Shown in pieces: positions 1 to 9,498 of a stretch of 64,000 bases of DNA. How positions within the stretch are numbered: position 1 is the first letter of the stretch; each line of letters opens with the position of its first letter. The stretch is taken from contig NZ_AP018680.1 in NCBI RefSeq assembly GCF_002218025.2, positions 744,001-808,000 of the forward strand, read 5' to 3'. The position numbers and the translations under genes were made by a program. The notes below the pieces were generated by a model, which saw only the letters and a list, made by a program, of their open reading frames with translations, did not search any database and had not been told where the DNA came from. Source of the DNA: Vibrio casei. Lineage in GTDB: Bacteria; Pseudomonadota; Gammaproteobacteria; Enterobacterales; Vibrionaceae.

Positions 1-733
1 TGAAGGTCAGTTGCCTATCGCCAGCTTTGGTGATTTAGCCGCCGAGACCTTATTAAGCAGCGTTAAGCCACTCGCGGAAGCTTTACTGCCTTGGCTTGAT
101 GAAAAGAAGCCTGATTTGGAAATAAGCTTAGATTTTGAGCTGAATGTGAATGGTCAAACGCAGAAACATCGGTTGTCTGGTTGGTTAAGTGGCCATTATC
201 AGCATGGGTTAGTCCGTTATCGTAATGGTGGAGTTCATAGTGTTAATTTATTGAATAATTGGATAGAACACTTATGTTTTAGTGCGATGGGACACAGTCA
301 GCCAACTCAACTTTTTGGTACTCATAAAGGTGAATGGCAACATATTGAACTACAAGCAATGGATGCCCAGCAAGCCAAGCAGAATTTAGAAACGTTATTA
401 GCACTTTATTACCAAGGGATGGACGCCCCTTTATGGTTTGCGCCAAAAACCGCTTTTTCGGGGATCGAAAGTGGTTATTCAAAAGATGAACGTTGGCTAG
501 GTTTTATTGAGGAAGAACAAAAAAATATTGCTTTGGCTGCCATGTCTAAAATGTTCCATGACAGTATTGGCCGCCTTGGTAACACTATGCCTGGAGAAGG
601 TAGCGACACCTATATTCAACGCGTTTGGAAAGAATGGAATGAACCGGCAGGCATTGAATTATTGTATTTAGCGGAACAAGTATTGAAGCCATTACTTGAT
701 AATCGTCAAGATGCTAAGGCATTGAAAAATTAA
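1..733 (+). CDS. recC: RecC, exonuclease V gamma subunit (C-terminal part)
   Basis: The open frame runs in from the window edge (codons in frame from base 2) and ends with TAA at 731-733, so only about the last 243 residues are seen. They match the end of RecC: a stretch like WIEHLCFSAMG, the GMDAPLWFAPKTAF segment and the closing WKEWNEPAG region resemble the C-terminal nuclease-like fold of the E. coli protein. RecC is the subunit of the RecBCD helicase-nuclease that reads Chi sites and splits the strands of broken DNA. recB and recD follow on the same strand, which supports the call. Unlike in E. coli, no ptrA protease gene lies between recC and recB. The ATG-less start that can be drawn at base 11 (TTG) is internal. 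Confidence 0.9.
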   Translation, partial: EGQLPIASFGDLAAETLLSSVKPLAEALLPWLDEKKPDLEISLDFELNVNGQTQKHRLSGWLSGHYQHGLVRYRNGGVHSVNLLNNWIEHLCFSAMGHSQPTQLFGTHKGEWQHIELQAMDAQQAKQNLETLLALYYQGMDAPLWFAPKTAFSGIESGYSKDERWLGFIEEEQKNIALAAMSKMFHDSIGRLGNTMPGEGSDTYIQRVWKEWNEPAGIELLYLAEQVLKPLLDNRQDAKALKN

Positions 734-762
734 TAAATAATAGATGGGTAGAAAAGAAGAAA

Positions 763-805
763 GCCGCCAGCAAATCGTTATTGTGTAGGGTGTTCGCTGG
801 GCGGC
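763..805. repeat. GC-rich inverted repeat after recC
   Basis: GCCGCCAGC at 763-771 pairs with GCTGGGCGGC at 796-805, with one bulged base, around a loop of about 24 nt. It lies 30 bp after the recC stop. No run of T follows, so it is not a canonical intrinsic terminator; it may protect the recC mRNA 3' end or be a dispersed repeat. Confidence 0.5.
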
Positions 806-980
806 CTAGGGTCGATGTGACCTATTGTAATTAAAAATATTGTTCTTTAATTACTAATTGTTATTGGATTAACCGTTTTTATTTTAATGTTGGTTTGCAC
901 TCACAGACTGAATCTGATGTTTCACGAGATTCACCTTTATGATGCGCCAAAGATGGTAAAGCTAAGTTAAGCAAAAAAAC

Positions 981-1054
981 GTGAGTCAATTCTCACATTA
1001 TGTTTCAAGTTGTGACTAAGAAAAATATTGGTCAGAAAGTGAGAGTTTACTCAC
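981..1054. promoter_or_regulatory. Pair of GTGAG-N6-CTCAC palindromes before recB
   Basis: GTGAG-TCAATT-CTCAC at 981-996 and GTGAG-AGTTTA-CTCAC at 1039-1054 have the same 5-bp arms and the same 6-bp spacer, with centres 58 bp apart. The second has one further matching pair outside (A and T). The 16-bp dyad form is that of a dimeric repressor operator. The arms differ from LexA (CTGT-N8-ACAG) and only partly resemble CRP (TGTGA-N6-TCACA). The second site ends 41 bp before the recB start codon. The regulator is unknown. Confidence 0.45.
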
Positions 1055-1095
1055 TAAAAATAAGTATAAATAACCTTTAAACAGGATGAATATCG

Positions 1096-4000
1096 ATGGC
1101 GCAACCACTTAACAGTATGACTTTTCCTTTGTATGGGGCTAGATTGATTGAAGCCTCGGCAGGTACAGGGAAAACTTTCACCATTGCGGCGTTGTATTTA
1201 CGTTTATTGCTTGGTCATGGACAGAATGGTTCGGCTTATTCATCCCCCTTAACCGTTGATCAGATTTTAGTGGTGACGTTTACCGAAGCGGCAACGGCTG
1301 AATTGCGTGGTCGTATTCGTCGTCGTATTCATGAGGCAAGAATTGCCTTTGCTCGAGGCGAAACCGATGATCCTGTTTTAAAACCTTTGTTAGATCAATG
1401 TGCTCAACGTGATCTTGCGGTAGAGGCATTGCTGCAAGCAGAACGCCAAATGGATGAAGCGGCTATATTTACTATCCACGGTTTTTGTCAACGTATGCTC
1501 ACTCAAAATGCGTTTGAGTCAGGGAGCCGCTTTCAAAACGAATTCATTACCGATGAAAGCCAAATTAAGTTGCAAGTCGTGAGTGACTATTGGCGACGCC
1601 ACTTTTACCCATTACCTAAAAGCTTAGCGGCTCAAATTCAAACCTTATGGAGCAGCCCACACAGTTTACTTTCTGAAATAGGTCGCTATTTATCCGGGCC
1701 AGAATTGTCGTTTCCTTCCATTAAACTGGATGTGGATTTGATTGAACTTCAAAAACAACATTTAGCGCGTATTGATAAAGTGAAATCATTATGGAATCAA
1801 AGCTGTAATGAGATGTTCAGCTTAATTGATGGTTCTGGCATTAAACGTAATCCATACAATAAAACACGTCTTCCGGCTTGGTTGGATGAGGTGCATCAAT
1901 GGGCGAAAACTACAGCAGATGATGGTCAAATATCGGATAAATTAATTCGTTTTGCACAAAGCACTTTAAATACCGCGACGGATACTAAAAAAGGCGATGT
2001 TGCTCAGCACCTAGCATTTAGTGCTATTGATGAATTGCTGGATAACCAACCCGATTTTGAATTGATTTTTAAATACCAAGCGATCCGTGGTTGTCGTCAA
2101 TTGCTTGCACAAGCCAAACAACAACAAGGGCAGCTTTCGTTTGATGACTTATTAAGTCAGTTAGACGGCGCAATTCAAAATGATCAACAGAGCTTATTGA
2201 CCGAGCGTATTCGTCAGCTTTATCCCGTGGCCATGATCGATGAGTTTCAAGATACCGACCCTCAGCAATACCACATTTTTCGCCATATTTATCTTGATCA
2301 TCCGGATAATGGCTGGTTTATGATTGGTGACCCTAAACAAGCTATTTATGGCTTTCGTGGCGCGGATATTTTTACCTATATTCAAGCGCGTAATGAAGTA
2401 AAAGAACATTACACACTTGGTACCAATTGGCGATCGAGTGAAGCGATGATTGAAAGTGTTAATCAAATTTTCACCTTCGCAGAACGCCCGTTTCTCTACG
2501 ATGACGATATTCCTTTTTTACCAGTTAACGCCAGCGTTCAGGCTGAAAATATGCACTGGCTCTTGGATGGGAAACCTCAACAAGCGGTGCAATTCTGGTT
2601 GCATGAAGCGCAAGATAATTTACCGGTTTCTGCTGGCGAGTATAACCAAGTGATGGCGACCTATACTGCGCATAAAATCCATCATATTCTGTCTTCTTCC
2701 CAGCAAGGTAAGGCGTCTTTTATTGATAAAAAAGGTAAAGAAAAAGTTATTCAAGCCAGTGATATTGCCGTATTGGTTCGAACGGGTAAAGAAGGTAAGC
2801 AGATCAAACAAGCGTTAGCCGAACAAGGGATTGCCAGTGTGTATCTTTCTAATCGTGATAGCGTATTTGGCAGTGAAGTGACTCATGACGTACTTCGTTT
2901 ATTGAGCGCGGCGGCTAATCCGAGCGATGAAGGCGCATTGCGGGCGATTCTTGCTAGTGATTTATTTGCGCTTAATGCGCAACAGCTCGACCGTTTTAAC
3001 GTGGATGAAAATGCGTGGGAAAACGTAGTTAACGAATTTGAACAGTACCGATTACTGTGGTTAGAGCGGGGCGTTCTTCCAATGATCCGTGCGGTGATTA
3101 GTCAGCGTCATATTGCCGAGCGTTGGCTGGTGGAAATCAATGGTGAACGTAAGCTAACCGATTTGTTGCACTTGTCAGAATTGGTTCAGCAAGCGAGTTT
3201 ATCTTTGGATGGTGAAAATGCGTTGATTCGTTGGCTAAGTGAAAATGTTGAGCAGCCTAATGGTGAAATTGGTGAGCAAACACAACGTTTGGAATCTGAG
3301 CGTAATTTAGTGCAAATCATCACCATCCATAAATCTAAAGGCTTAGAGTATGATCTGGTTTTCTTGCCTTTTGCCAGTAACTTTAAAGCGGCCAAAGTGG
3401 CGAAATATTATCAAGCGGATAAGCAACGCACCGTGTTGGATTTATCGAAACCAGATGAAGGGTTGTCTTTGGCTGAAAAAGAACGTCTAGCAGAAGATCT
3501 TCGTTTGCTGTATGTCGCGCTCACTCGCGCCGTTTATGGTTGTTTTATTGGTTTGGCACCTTTGAAAAAAGGCAACGTAAAGAAAGATGAATCGACCGCG
3601 CATTTAAGTGCGTTGGGCTGCTTATTACAGCGTCACCAAGCTATGCCTGCGGCGGGATTAAAGGAAAGTTGTACTTCGCTTGTGACGGCATCATCGAATA
3701 TGCGACTGGCTGAAGCGCCTTATATCCCAACGCAACGTTATGTGCCGGTAGTTGAACAACAGCCAAACTTGAAAGCCTTGGCGTTAAAAGCGCACATTGA
3801 CCGTTCATGGCGCATGACCAGTTATTCGAGTTTAGTGAAGCAATCTCACCATTCAGATCATCGCCATGATGAATTTGATGTGGCCATGGATGTTGAAACC
3901 AATATCGACAGCGATGCCCAAGAGGATAACCAATCCGCTGCTTTCTCTTTCTTACCAGAATCTTCATTGGATATGGAAGAACCATTGGAGCAAGAGAAGA

Positions 4001-4776
4001 CAAACCCTTGGAGCATGTTTGAATTTCCAAGAGGGGCGAGACCGGGTACTTTTCTGCATACCATTTTTGAGGAGGTCGAGTTTACTCAAGCTGCGACAAG
4101 CCCTGAAAATACCGACATTATTATTCGCTTAATGCAGCAAGAACAATACGATTTACAATGGTTACCTGCGATTCAAACTATGGTGGATTGTGTACTCAAT
4201 ACACCATTAGATGGTGCTTCTCTTCGCCTTGCATCTAAAGGGCCAAAGCAACGTTTAGTTGAAATGGAGTTTTTATTACCCGTGAAGTCCTTGCTCGCCA
4301 GTACACTGAATCGCATTATTAAAACACATGATGAATTATCGAGCTCCGCGGGCGATTTAGGTTTTTACCCGGTTCAAGGCATGTTGAAAGGCTTCATTGA
4401 TTTAGTGTTTGAGCATCAAGGTAAATATTATGTTCTGGATTGGAAATCGAACCATTTAGGCTCACAGGTGGAAGATTATCATTTGGATAATATTAAACAG
4501 GCTATGGTGGAACATCGCTATGATTTTCAGTATCAAATTTACGCGTTAGCATTGCACCGATTTTTGAAAAGCCGGGTTGCACATTACGATTATGACAAAC
4601 ATTTTGGCGGTGTTTATTATCTTTTCCTACGAGGTTTTTCTGTTAGTGACGAGCTTGATGAACAATCCGATGAGGTAAAAGGGCAACTTTTCCCTCAATA
4701 TGGCGTGTTTTCAGCGAAACCAAGTCAGCAATTTTTACAAGAACTCGACCATTTAATTGACGGGGAACGTGTGTAA
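1096..4776 (+). CDS. recB: RecB, exonuclease V beta subunit (helicase-nuclease)
   Basis: This 1226-residue protein is a superfamily 1A 3'-5' helicase joined to the RecB-family nuclease that carries out all DNA cutting by RecBCD. Visible motifs are Walker A EASAGTGKT (residues 19-27), motif Ia VVTFTEAATAELR, motif II IDEFQDTD near residue 382, motif III GDPKQAIYGFRGAD, motif V TIHKSKGLEYD near 744 and motif VI YVALTRA. In the C-terminal nuclease domain there are GTFLHTIFEE (conserved His), GFIDLVF, and LDWKSN with Asp1115 and Lys1117, followed by YQIYALAL. Length is close to the E. coli protein (1180). The ATG at 1096 starts exactly at the expected N-terminus, with ACAGGA about 10 bases upstream. 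The stop overlaps the recD start (TAATG). Confidence 0.97.
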   Translation: MAQPLNSMTFPLYGARLIEASAGTGKTFTIAALYLRLLLGHGQNGSAYSSPLTVDQILVVTFTEAATAELRGRIRRRIHEARIAFARGETDDPVLKPLLDQCAQRDLAVEALLQAERQMDEAAIFTIHGFCQRMLTQNAFESGSRFQNEFITDESQIKLQVVSDYWRRHFYPLPKSLAAQIQTLWSSPHSLLSEIGRYLSGPELSFPSIKLDVDLIELQKQHLARIDKVKSLWNQSCNEMFSLIDGSGIKRNPYNKTRLPAWLDEVHQWAKTTADDGQISDKLIRFAQSTLNTATDTKKGDVAQHLAFSAIDELLDNQPDFELIFKYQAIRGCRQLLAQAKQQQGQLSFDDLLSQLDGAIQNDQQSLLTERIRQLYPVAMIDEFQDTDPQQYHIFRHIYLDHPDNGWFMIGDPKQAIYGFRGADIFTYIQARNEVKEHYTLGTNWRSSEAMIESVNQIFTFAERPFLYDDDIPFLPVNASVQAENMHWLLDGKPQQAVQFWLHEAQDNLPVSAGEYNQVMATYTAHKIHHILSSSQQGKASFIDKKGKEKVIQASDIAVLVRTGKEGKQIKQALAEQGIASVYLSNRDSVFGSEVTHDVLRLLSAAANPSDEGALRAILASDLFALNAQQLDRFNVDENAWENVVNEFEQYRLLWLERGVLPMIRAVISQRHIAERWLVEINGERKLTDLLHLSELVQQASLSLDGENALIRWLSENVEQPNGEIGEQTQRLESERNLVQIITIHKSKGLEYDLVFLPFASNFKAAKVAKYYQADKQRTVLDLSKPDEGLSLAEKERLAEDLRLLYVALTRAVYGCFIGLAPLKKGNVKKDESTAHLSALGCLLQRHQAMPAAGLKESCTSLVTASSNMRLAEAPYIPTQRYVPVVEQQPNLKALALKAHIDRSWRMTSYSSLVKQSHHSDHRHDEFDVAMDVETNIDSDAQEDNQSAAFSFLPESSLDMEEPLEQEKTNPWSMFEFPRGARPGTFLHTIFEEVEFTQAATSPENTDIIIRLMQQEQYDLQWLPAIQTMVDCVLNTPLDGASLRLASKGPKQRLVEMEFLLPVKSLLASTLNRIIKTHDELSSSAGDLGFYPVQGMLKGFIDLVFEHQGKYYVLDWKSNHLGSQVEDYHLDNIKQAMVEHRYDFQYQIYALALHRFLKSRVAHYDYDKHFGGVYYLFLRGFSVSDELDEQSDEVKGQLFPQYGVFSAKPSQQFLQELDHLIDGERV

Positions 4777-7181
4777 TGCCAGTGATAGAACCTTCTGATT
4801 TGACTGAGTGTTCAGCCGTTTTGAGAGAAGACAGTTCGCTTAATACGATGCCGACGTTATTTCGTTTATTAAACGATTTGCAATCGGTCGGGGGCTTACG
4901 CGCGATTGATGTACAATTTGGTCTTTTTATTTACCAAAAGCAGCGTCTTGACTCAAGTGCACCTATTCTTGAACCGCAAGATAATGCCAATACCAAACCA
5001 GATGAGAAAATTGCGATTCAAATAGGCGTATTGGCGTGTTTACTCAGTCATGAATTTGGGCGTGGTCATATCTGTATTCACTTGAAAACGTTTGATATCG
5101 TTGAGGCATTATCGCTGAATTTTTGGTTTCATTTGCACCCAGAATTGAGGCAAAAATACGCTTGCGCTTTAGTTGAATGGCAACATTGGGATTGGCGTGA
5201 TGTTTGCCAACAGGCGTTTATTTGTCAGAAAACGACGATTCATGCACAAGCCTTCGCAGGTGAGCAAGATCAAAAGGTTGATGAAGGCAGCCAATTGCGT
5301 GCATTTCCTTTGGTATTTGAGCAATCCGCCGATGGTGGTCGAGTGTACCTAGCGCGTTATTGGCACTATGAAAGGCAAGTCGCTAGCGGTTTTTTACAGC
5401 GGTCTCAATCTTTGGTGTTTTCGTCTACGCAAAAAAAAGTAATGAAAAGTACTCTAGATCGCTTATTTAGCCGTGATTACACCTACCTCTGGCAAGCATT
5501 AAAGCAAGCCGACATTAGTGATGCGGTGACACGACAACGTGCGGTATGTGAATACTTGGATGTTGAGAAACCGGATGATCTAGATTTTCAAGAAATTGAG
5601 TCGGTACTTGTTCATGCCAAGACCGTCGATGACTTGGATAGGCTCGATAAGCTTGTGCCTGAATCGGTATGTTTAAATTGGCAAAAAGTGGCGGCGGCTG
5701 TTGCTCTGACTCGACAGTTTTCGGTAATTTCCGGTGGCCCAGGAACGGGTAAAACGACAACGGTTGCAAAATTATTGGCGGCATTAATGAGTCAATCACA
5801 AGCCAGTGAGAATTTCCCTATCATTAAGCTTGTGGCACCAACGGGCAAAGCAGCGGCGCGACTCACTGAATCGATTGGATTGGCGGTAGCTCAACTGCCC
5901 GTTGACGATACTATGAAAGCGATGATACCTACGCAGTCCAGCACCATTCATCGTTTATTGGGCGCAAGGCCAAATACGGTTCAATTTAAACATAACAAAG
6001 CCAACCCATTGCATGTTGATATTTTGGTGGTTGATGAAGCATCTATGGTCGACTTGCCTATGATGCACCGATTACTTGAAGCGTTACCAAGCCATGCCAG
6101 GCTTATCTTGCTAGGGGATAAAGATCAATTGGCTTCGGTCGAGGCGGGAGCAATTTTAGGGGATATTTGCTTGTTTAGTGAAGTAGGTTATCAGCCCGAT
6201 TACGCCAAACAATTAGGTGAGTTAACCGGGTTTCAATATTTACCTAAAGCTGCGAATGGTCATGATATTGCGGATAGTTTGTGCATGCTTAGAAAAAGCT
6301 ATCGGTTCCATGCTCGCTCAGGTATTGGGCAGTTAGCTAAAGCCATTAATGCGGGTAATGCAAAACAAGTTGAATCGATATGGCGACAAGGCTTTCTGGA
6401 TATTTCTTTTCATCCACTGCCAACTTTGTCTTATTCAGGCGCATTCGATATTTCCCCAACTGAAGCATGGAAAGTGGCTCAAACGGAACTTCTTGATTTA
6501 ATGGTAGAAGGTTATCGACCGTATTGTGAGTCAATTGATAGTGCTGAATCCATCGCTCCTGTTCAAGGTGACTTATTTGCAGATGTGAATCATAAAGTAA
6601 TGGAAAAAGCCTCGATGGAATTGAAGGCTAAGTCGGTATTGAAAGCCTTTAGTCATGCTCGTCTTTTGTGCGCGGTTCGTGAGGGGGAATACGGCGTACA
6701 AGGCATGAATCAAATGATTGAGCAGGCGTTAACCAAGAGTGGCTTTATCCATCCAGTGGCTGATGAACCTTGGTATGTGGGTAAACCCATTATGGTGAAT
6801 AAAAATGATTCAACCTTAGGATTGCATAATGGGGATATTGGCATTTGTTTGCTGGATAAAAGTGAACAAGAACCAAGGCTTCGCGTTTATTTTGAAATGC
6901 CAGATGGGCGGATTAAAGGTGTGTTGCCAAGCCGTGTTCCTCAGCATGATGTTGCCTTTGCGATGACGATTCATAAATCACAAGGCAGTGAGTTTGAGCA
7001 TACCGTGTTGTTATTGCCAGAGAAAATGAATCAAATTTTAACTAGGGAATTAATTTATACCGGTGTCACTCGCGCTAAATCTCGATTGAATTTATTTGCA
7101 AACCCACATGTTTTGGCGCAAGGTGTTTCGATAAAAACCCTACGAACTAGCGGGTTAAGTGAACGGTTAAGTTGTTCTTAA
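4776..7181 (+). CDS. recD: RecD, exonuclease V alpha subunit (5'-3' helicase)
   Basis: RecD is the superfamily 1B helicase of RecBCD that moves along the 5'-ended strand and controls nuclease activity before Chi. Motifs: SGGPGTGKTTT (about residues 319-329), LVAPTGKAAARL, STIHRLLG, VVDEASMVDLPMM (Asp about 420), LLGDKDQLASVEAG, SYRF, and near the end FAMTIHKSQGSEF and YTGVTRAKS. The segment NWQKVAAAVALTRQFSVISGGPGTGKTTT is typical of RecD. At 801 residues it is well above the 608 of E. coli RecD; the extra length sits in the N-terminal domain and in a spacer between about residues 550 and 620. It starts in the last base of the recB stop, so the two are translationally coupled. Confidence 0.95.
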   Translation: MPVIEPSDLTECSAVLREDSSLNTMPTLFRLLNDLQSVGGLRAIDVQFGLFIYQKQRLDSSAPILEPQDNANTKPDEKIAIQIGVLACLLSHEFGRGHICIHLKTFDIVEALSLNFWFHLHPELRQKYACALVEWQHWDWRDVCQQAFICQKTTIHAQAFAGEQDQKVDEGSQLRAFPLVFEQSADGGRVYLARYWHYERQVASGFLQRSQSLVFSSTQKKVMKSTLDRLFSRDYTYLWQALKQADISDAVTRQRAVCEYLDVEKPDDLDFQEIESVLVHAKTVDDLDRLDKLVPESVCLNWQKVAAAVALTRQFSVISGGPGTGKTTTVAKLLAALMSQSQASENFPIIKLVAPTGKAAARLTESIGLAVAQLPVDDTMKAMIPTQSSTIHRLLGARPNTVQFKHNKANPLHVDILVVDEASMVDLPMMHRLLEALPSHARLILLGDKDQLASVEAGAILGDICLFSEVGYQPDYAKQLGELTGFQYLPKAANGHDIADSLCMLRKSYRFHARSGIGQLAKAINAGNAKQVESIWRQGFLDISFHPLPTLSYSGAFDISPTEAWKVAQTELLDLMVEGYRPYCESIDSAESIAPVQGDLFADVNHKVMEKASMELKAKSVLKAFSHARLLCAVREGEYGVQGMNQMIEQALTKSGFIHPVADEPWYVGKPIMVNKNDSTLGLHNGDIGICLLDKSEQEPRLRVYFEMPDGRIKGVLPSRVPQHDVAFAMTIHKSQGSEFEHTVLLLPEKMNQILTRELIYTGVTRAKSRLNLFANPHVLAQGVSIKTLRTSGLSERLSCS

Positions 7182-7233
7182 TCGCCGTGTTAATAATGAT
7201 ACGCTCTGGAAGTTGGCGTAATAGTGGAGATAA

Positions 7234-7701
<468 letters not shown>

Positions 7702-7722
7702 ACAGCAGTTGCCAGTATACAG

Positions 7723-7764
7723 CGCTTCTTGGTAGGTCACGCGATGTGCAGCTACCGAGAAGCG
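7723..7764. terminator. Inverted repeat between convergent genes
   Basis: CGCTTCTTGGTAG (7723-7735) pairs with CTACCGAGAAGCG (7752-7764) over 13 bp, one of them a G-T pair, around a 16-nt loop. It sits between the convergent YhcH gene and argA, where a shared terminator is expected. Neither side has a good T run, so termination is inferred from stem and place only. Confidence 0.45.
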
Positions 7765-7786
7765 AATAATAATGTTGATCTTTAGG

Positions 7787-9124
7787 TTATATTCTTAACA
7801 CCAATATTTTTGATTTGCGTTGATAGTTGTATAGCCCCCGTTTTTCCATTGGCAAAGAATCTACGCCAACTTCTTCAAAGCCTTGCTCTCTAAACCAATG
7901 CAAACTATGTGTAGTTAAGACAAACAATTTATTAATTCCCATGGCTTTGGCTTCTTGGCTCATATGTTTGAGTAACACCACACCACGATCGCCATCACGA
8001 TAATCAGGGTGAACGGCGACACAAGCCATTTCGGCCATTTTATCTTCTATATATGGGTATAAAGCGGCACAACCAATCACTAGCCTATCTTTATCAATAA
8101 TAGTGAATTTATGGACTTCTTGTTCTAATTGCTCTCGTGAGCGGCGGACTAAAATACCTTGCTCTTCCAATGGGTGAATCAGGTCTAAAATACCACCAAT
8201 GTCTTGAATCAGGGCCGTTCGAGTTTGTTCCGCGCTAGCCATTACGACTTGAGTGCCAATGCCATCAAATGAAAACAACTCTTGTAATAGCGCCCCATCT
8301 TCTTTATAGCTGACTAAATGACAACGGGGTACACCCGCTCGGCATGCGGCAAGGGCGCTTCGTAGAAATCGAAAGGTTCCACTGGTGTAACCGCTTTCGA
8401 TGTTAGGTTGCGATTCTAATTCTGTCACGAGCTGTTCTGCGCCATTAGGAAATAATTCAGGAATGACGCGGCCGTCATCATCAATAATGCCTTGTTCTGA
8501 ACAAAACCCGATTAATTTATAGGCTTTCAGTCGAATCGCTATTTGGGTGGCGACATCTTCATACATAAGGTTAAAGCTTTCACCGGTGACGGAGCTGGCA
8601 ATAGGACCTACTACCACAATGGAGCCCATATCGAGCATACGATTAATGGCGGCAGAATCAATACGGCGTACTTTGCCGCTGTGGCAATAATCGATGCCAT
8701 CATCGACACCTAGTGGCTGAGCGATCACAAAATTACCACTTACCACGTTCAGTTGAGTACCTTGCATTGGCGTGTTGTTTAAGCTCATTGACAGGCGAGC
8801 CGTAATGGCTAATTGCAATCGACCAGCGGCTTGCATCGCAAAATCCAGAGCCGATTCATTTGTGACACGAATCCCTTTATGGTAGTGCGATTCACAATTA
8901 TTATTTTGTAAGTTCTGATTGATTTGAGGGCGAGCCCCATATACCAATACAATTCTCATCCCCAAGCTGTGTAATAAGGCGATATCATTAATGATGTTAT
9001 CAAAATTGTTGTCGTTAAATGCTTCGCCTCCGAGCATGATCACCATGGTTTTTCCACGATGGGCATTGACGTATGGTGCAGATTGTCTGAATCCTTTAAC
9101 TAGTGCTGTACTTCGCAATTTCAC
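7787..9124 (-). CDS. argA: ArgA, amino-acid N-acetyltransferase (N-acetylglutamate synthase)
   Basis: ArgA makes N-acetylglutamate from acetyl-CoA and glutamate, the first step of arginine synthesis. The protein has 445 residues in the usual two-domain form: an N-terminal amino-acid-kinase fold ([10 protein letters not shown] near residue 28, then [10 protein letters not shown]) that binds the arginine inhibitor, and a C-terminal GNAT acetyltransferase domain ([15 protein letters not shown], then [16 protein letters not shown]). The start is GTG (9124) with AAGGGAAG a few bases upstream, giving [25 protein letters not shown] as in known ArgA proteins. Regulation by ArgR is likely from the boxes just upstream. 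Its place after recD is usual in Vibrio and enterobacteria. Confidence 0.96.
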   Translation of the reverse strand: MKLRSTALVKGFRQSAPYVNAHRGKTMVIMLGGEAFNDNNFDNIINDIALLHSLGMRIVLVYGARPQINQNLQNNNCESHYHKGIRVTNESALDFAMQAAGRLQLAITARLSMSLNNTPMQGTQLNVVSGNFVIAQPLGVDDGIDYCHSGKVRRIDSAAINRMLDMGSIVVVGPIASSVTGESFNLMYEDVATQIAIRLKAYKLIGFCSEQGIIDDDGRVIPELFPNGAEQLVTELESQPNIESGYTSGTFRFLRSALAACRAGVPRCHLVSYKEDGALLQELFSFDGIGTQVVMASAEQTRTALIQDIGGILDLIHPLEEQGILVRRSREQLEQEVHKFTIIDKDRLVIGCAALYPYIEDKMAEMACVAVHPDYRDGDRGVVLLKHMSQEAKAMGINKLFVLTTHSLHWFREQGFEEVGVDSLPMEKRGLYNYQRKSKILVLRI

Positions 9125-9498
9125 GTTAATCTTCCCTTGATTTTTTATGTTTAAATAGTGACTAAAAATTCAACATTGATCAATCATTATTTAAATCAAA
9201 AATAAGTTTAAACAACTTAAGTTACCGTTTATGTGCGATTTGTTGTAAAGATGACAAAACGTAATGATATGACACTATACTTTCCAGTTGCTGATTTTAC
9301 TTTTACAGGTCAAGTTGAAGGATAATGTGTATTCATCAATGAGACTTGCGTGGTGACAAAGAAATAAGTAATGGGTTATTGTTGGCGGATCGGGATTTTG
9401 TTGTGAGATATTTCAAACCCTAGTTTGTTGCTTGTGCCTAAGTGCTATTTTTGTCATTGTGCTTATTATTGACCACTCAACTCACTTGGTGATTTTTC
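9125..9498. other. argA-mltA divergent intergenic region
   Basis: This 374-bp region has no ORF. It holds the argA promoter and ARG boxes near its left end. On the plus strand a TATACT at 9276-9281 could be the -10 box of mltA, with ATGACA (9251-9256) as a poor -35 19 bp upstream. I see nothing definite between 9290 and 9498. Confidence 0.5.
9155..9193 (-). promoter_or_regulatory. argA promoter with tandem ARG boxes
   Basis: On the minus strand TTGATC (9183-9178) and CACTAT (9160-9155) stand 17 bp apart as -35 and -10. Two ARG-box-like sites overlap them: TGACTAAAAATTCA (9159-9172, 9 of 10 fixed positions of TGAAT-N4-ATTCA) and TCAATCATTATTTA (9180-9193, 8 of 10). Their centres are 21 bp apart, the spacing known for paired ArgR sites. 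This is the geometry expected for arginine repression of argA. Confidence 0.55.

Larger units (their letters stand above)
734..1095. other. recC-recB intergenic region
   Basis: This 362-bp stretch has no credible ORF. It holds the hairpin at 763-805, an AT-rich middle part, and two palindromes of identical build at 981-996 and 1039-1054. A separate promoter for recB probably lies here, but I could not fix clear -35 and -10 boxes. Confidence 0.6.

Noticed and set aside
3641..4030. Antisense open frame of 129 codons within recB
   Set aside because: It is the shadow of a strongly supported recB reading frame.
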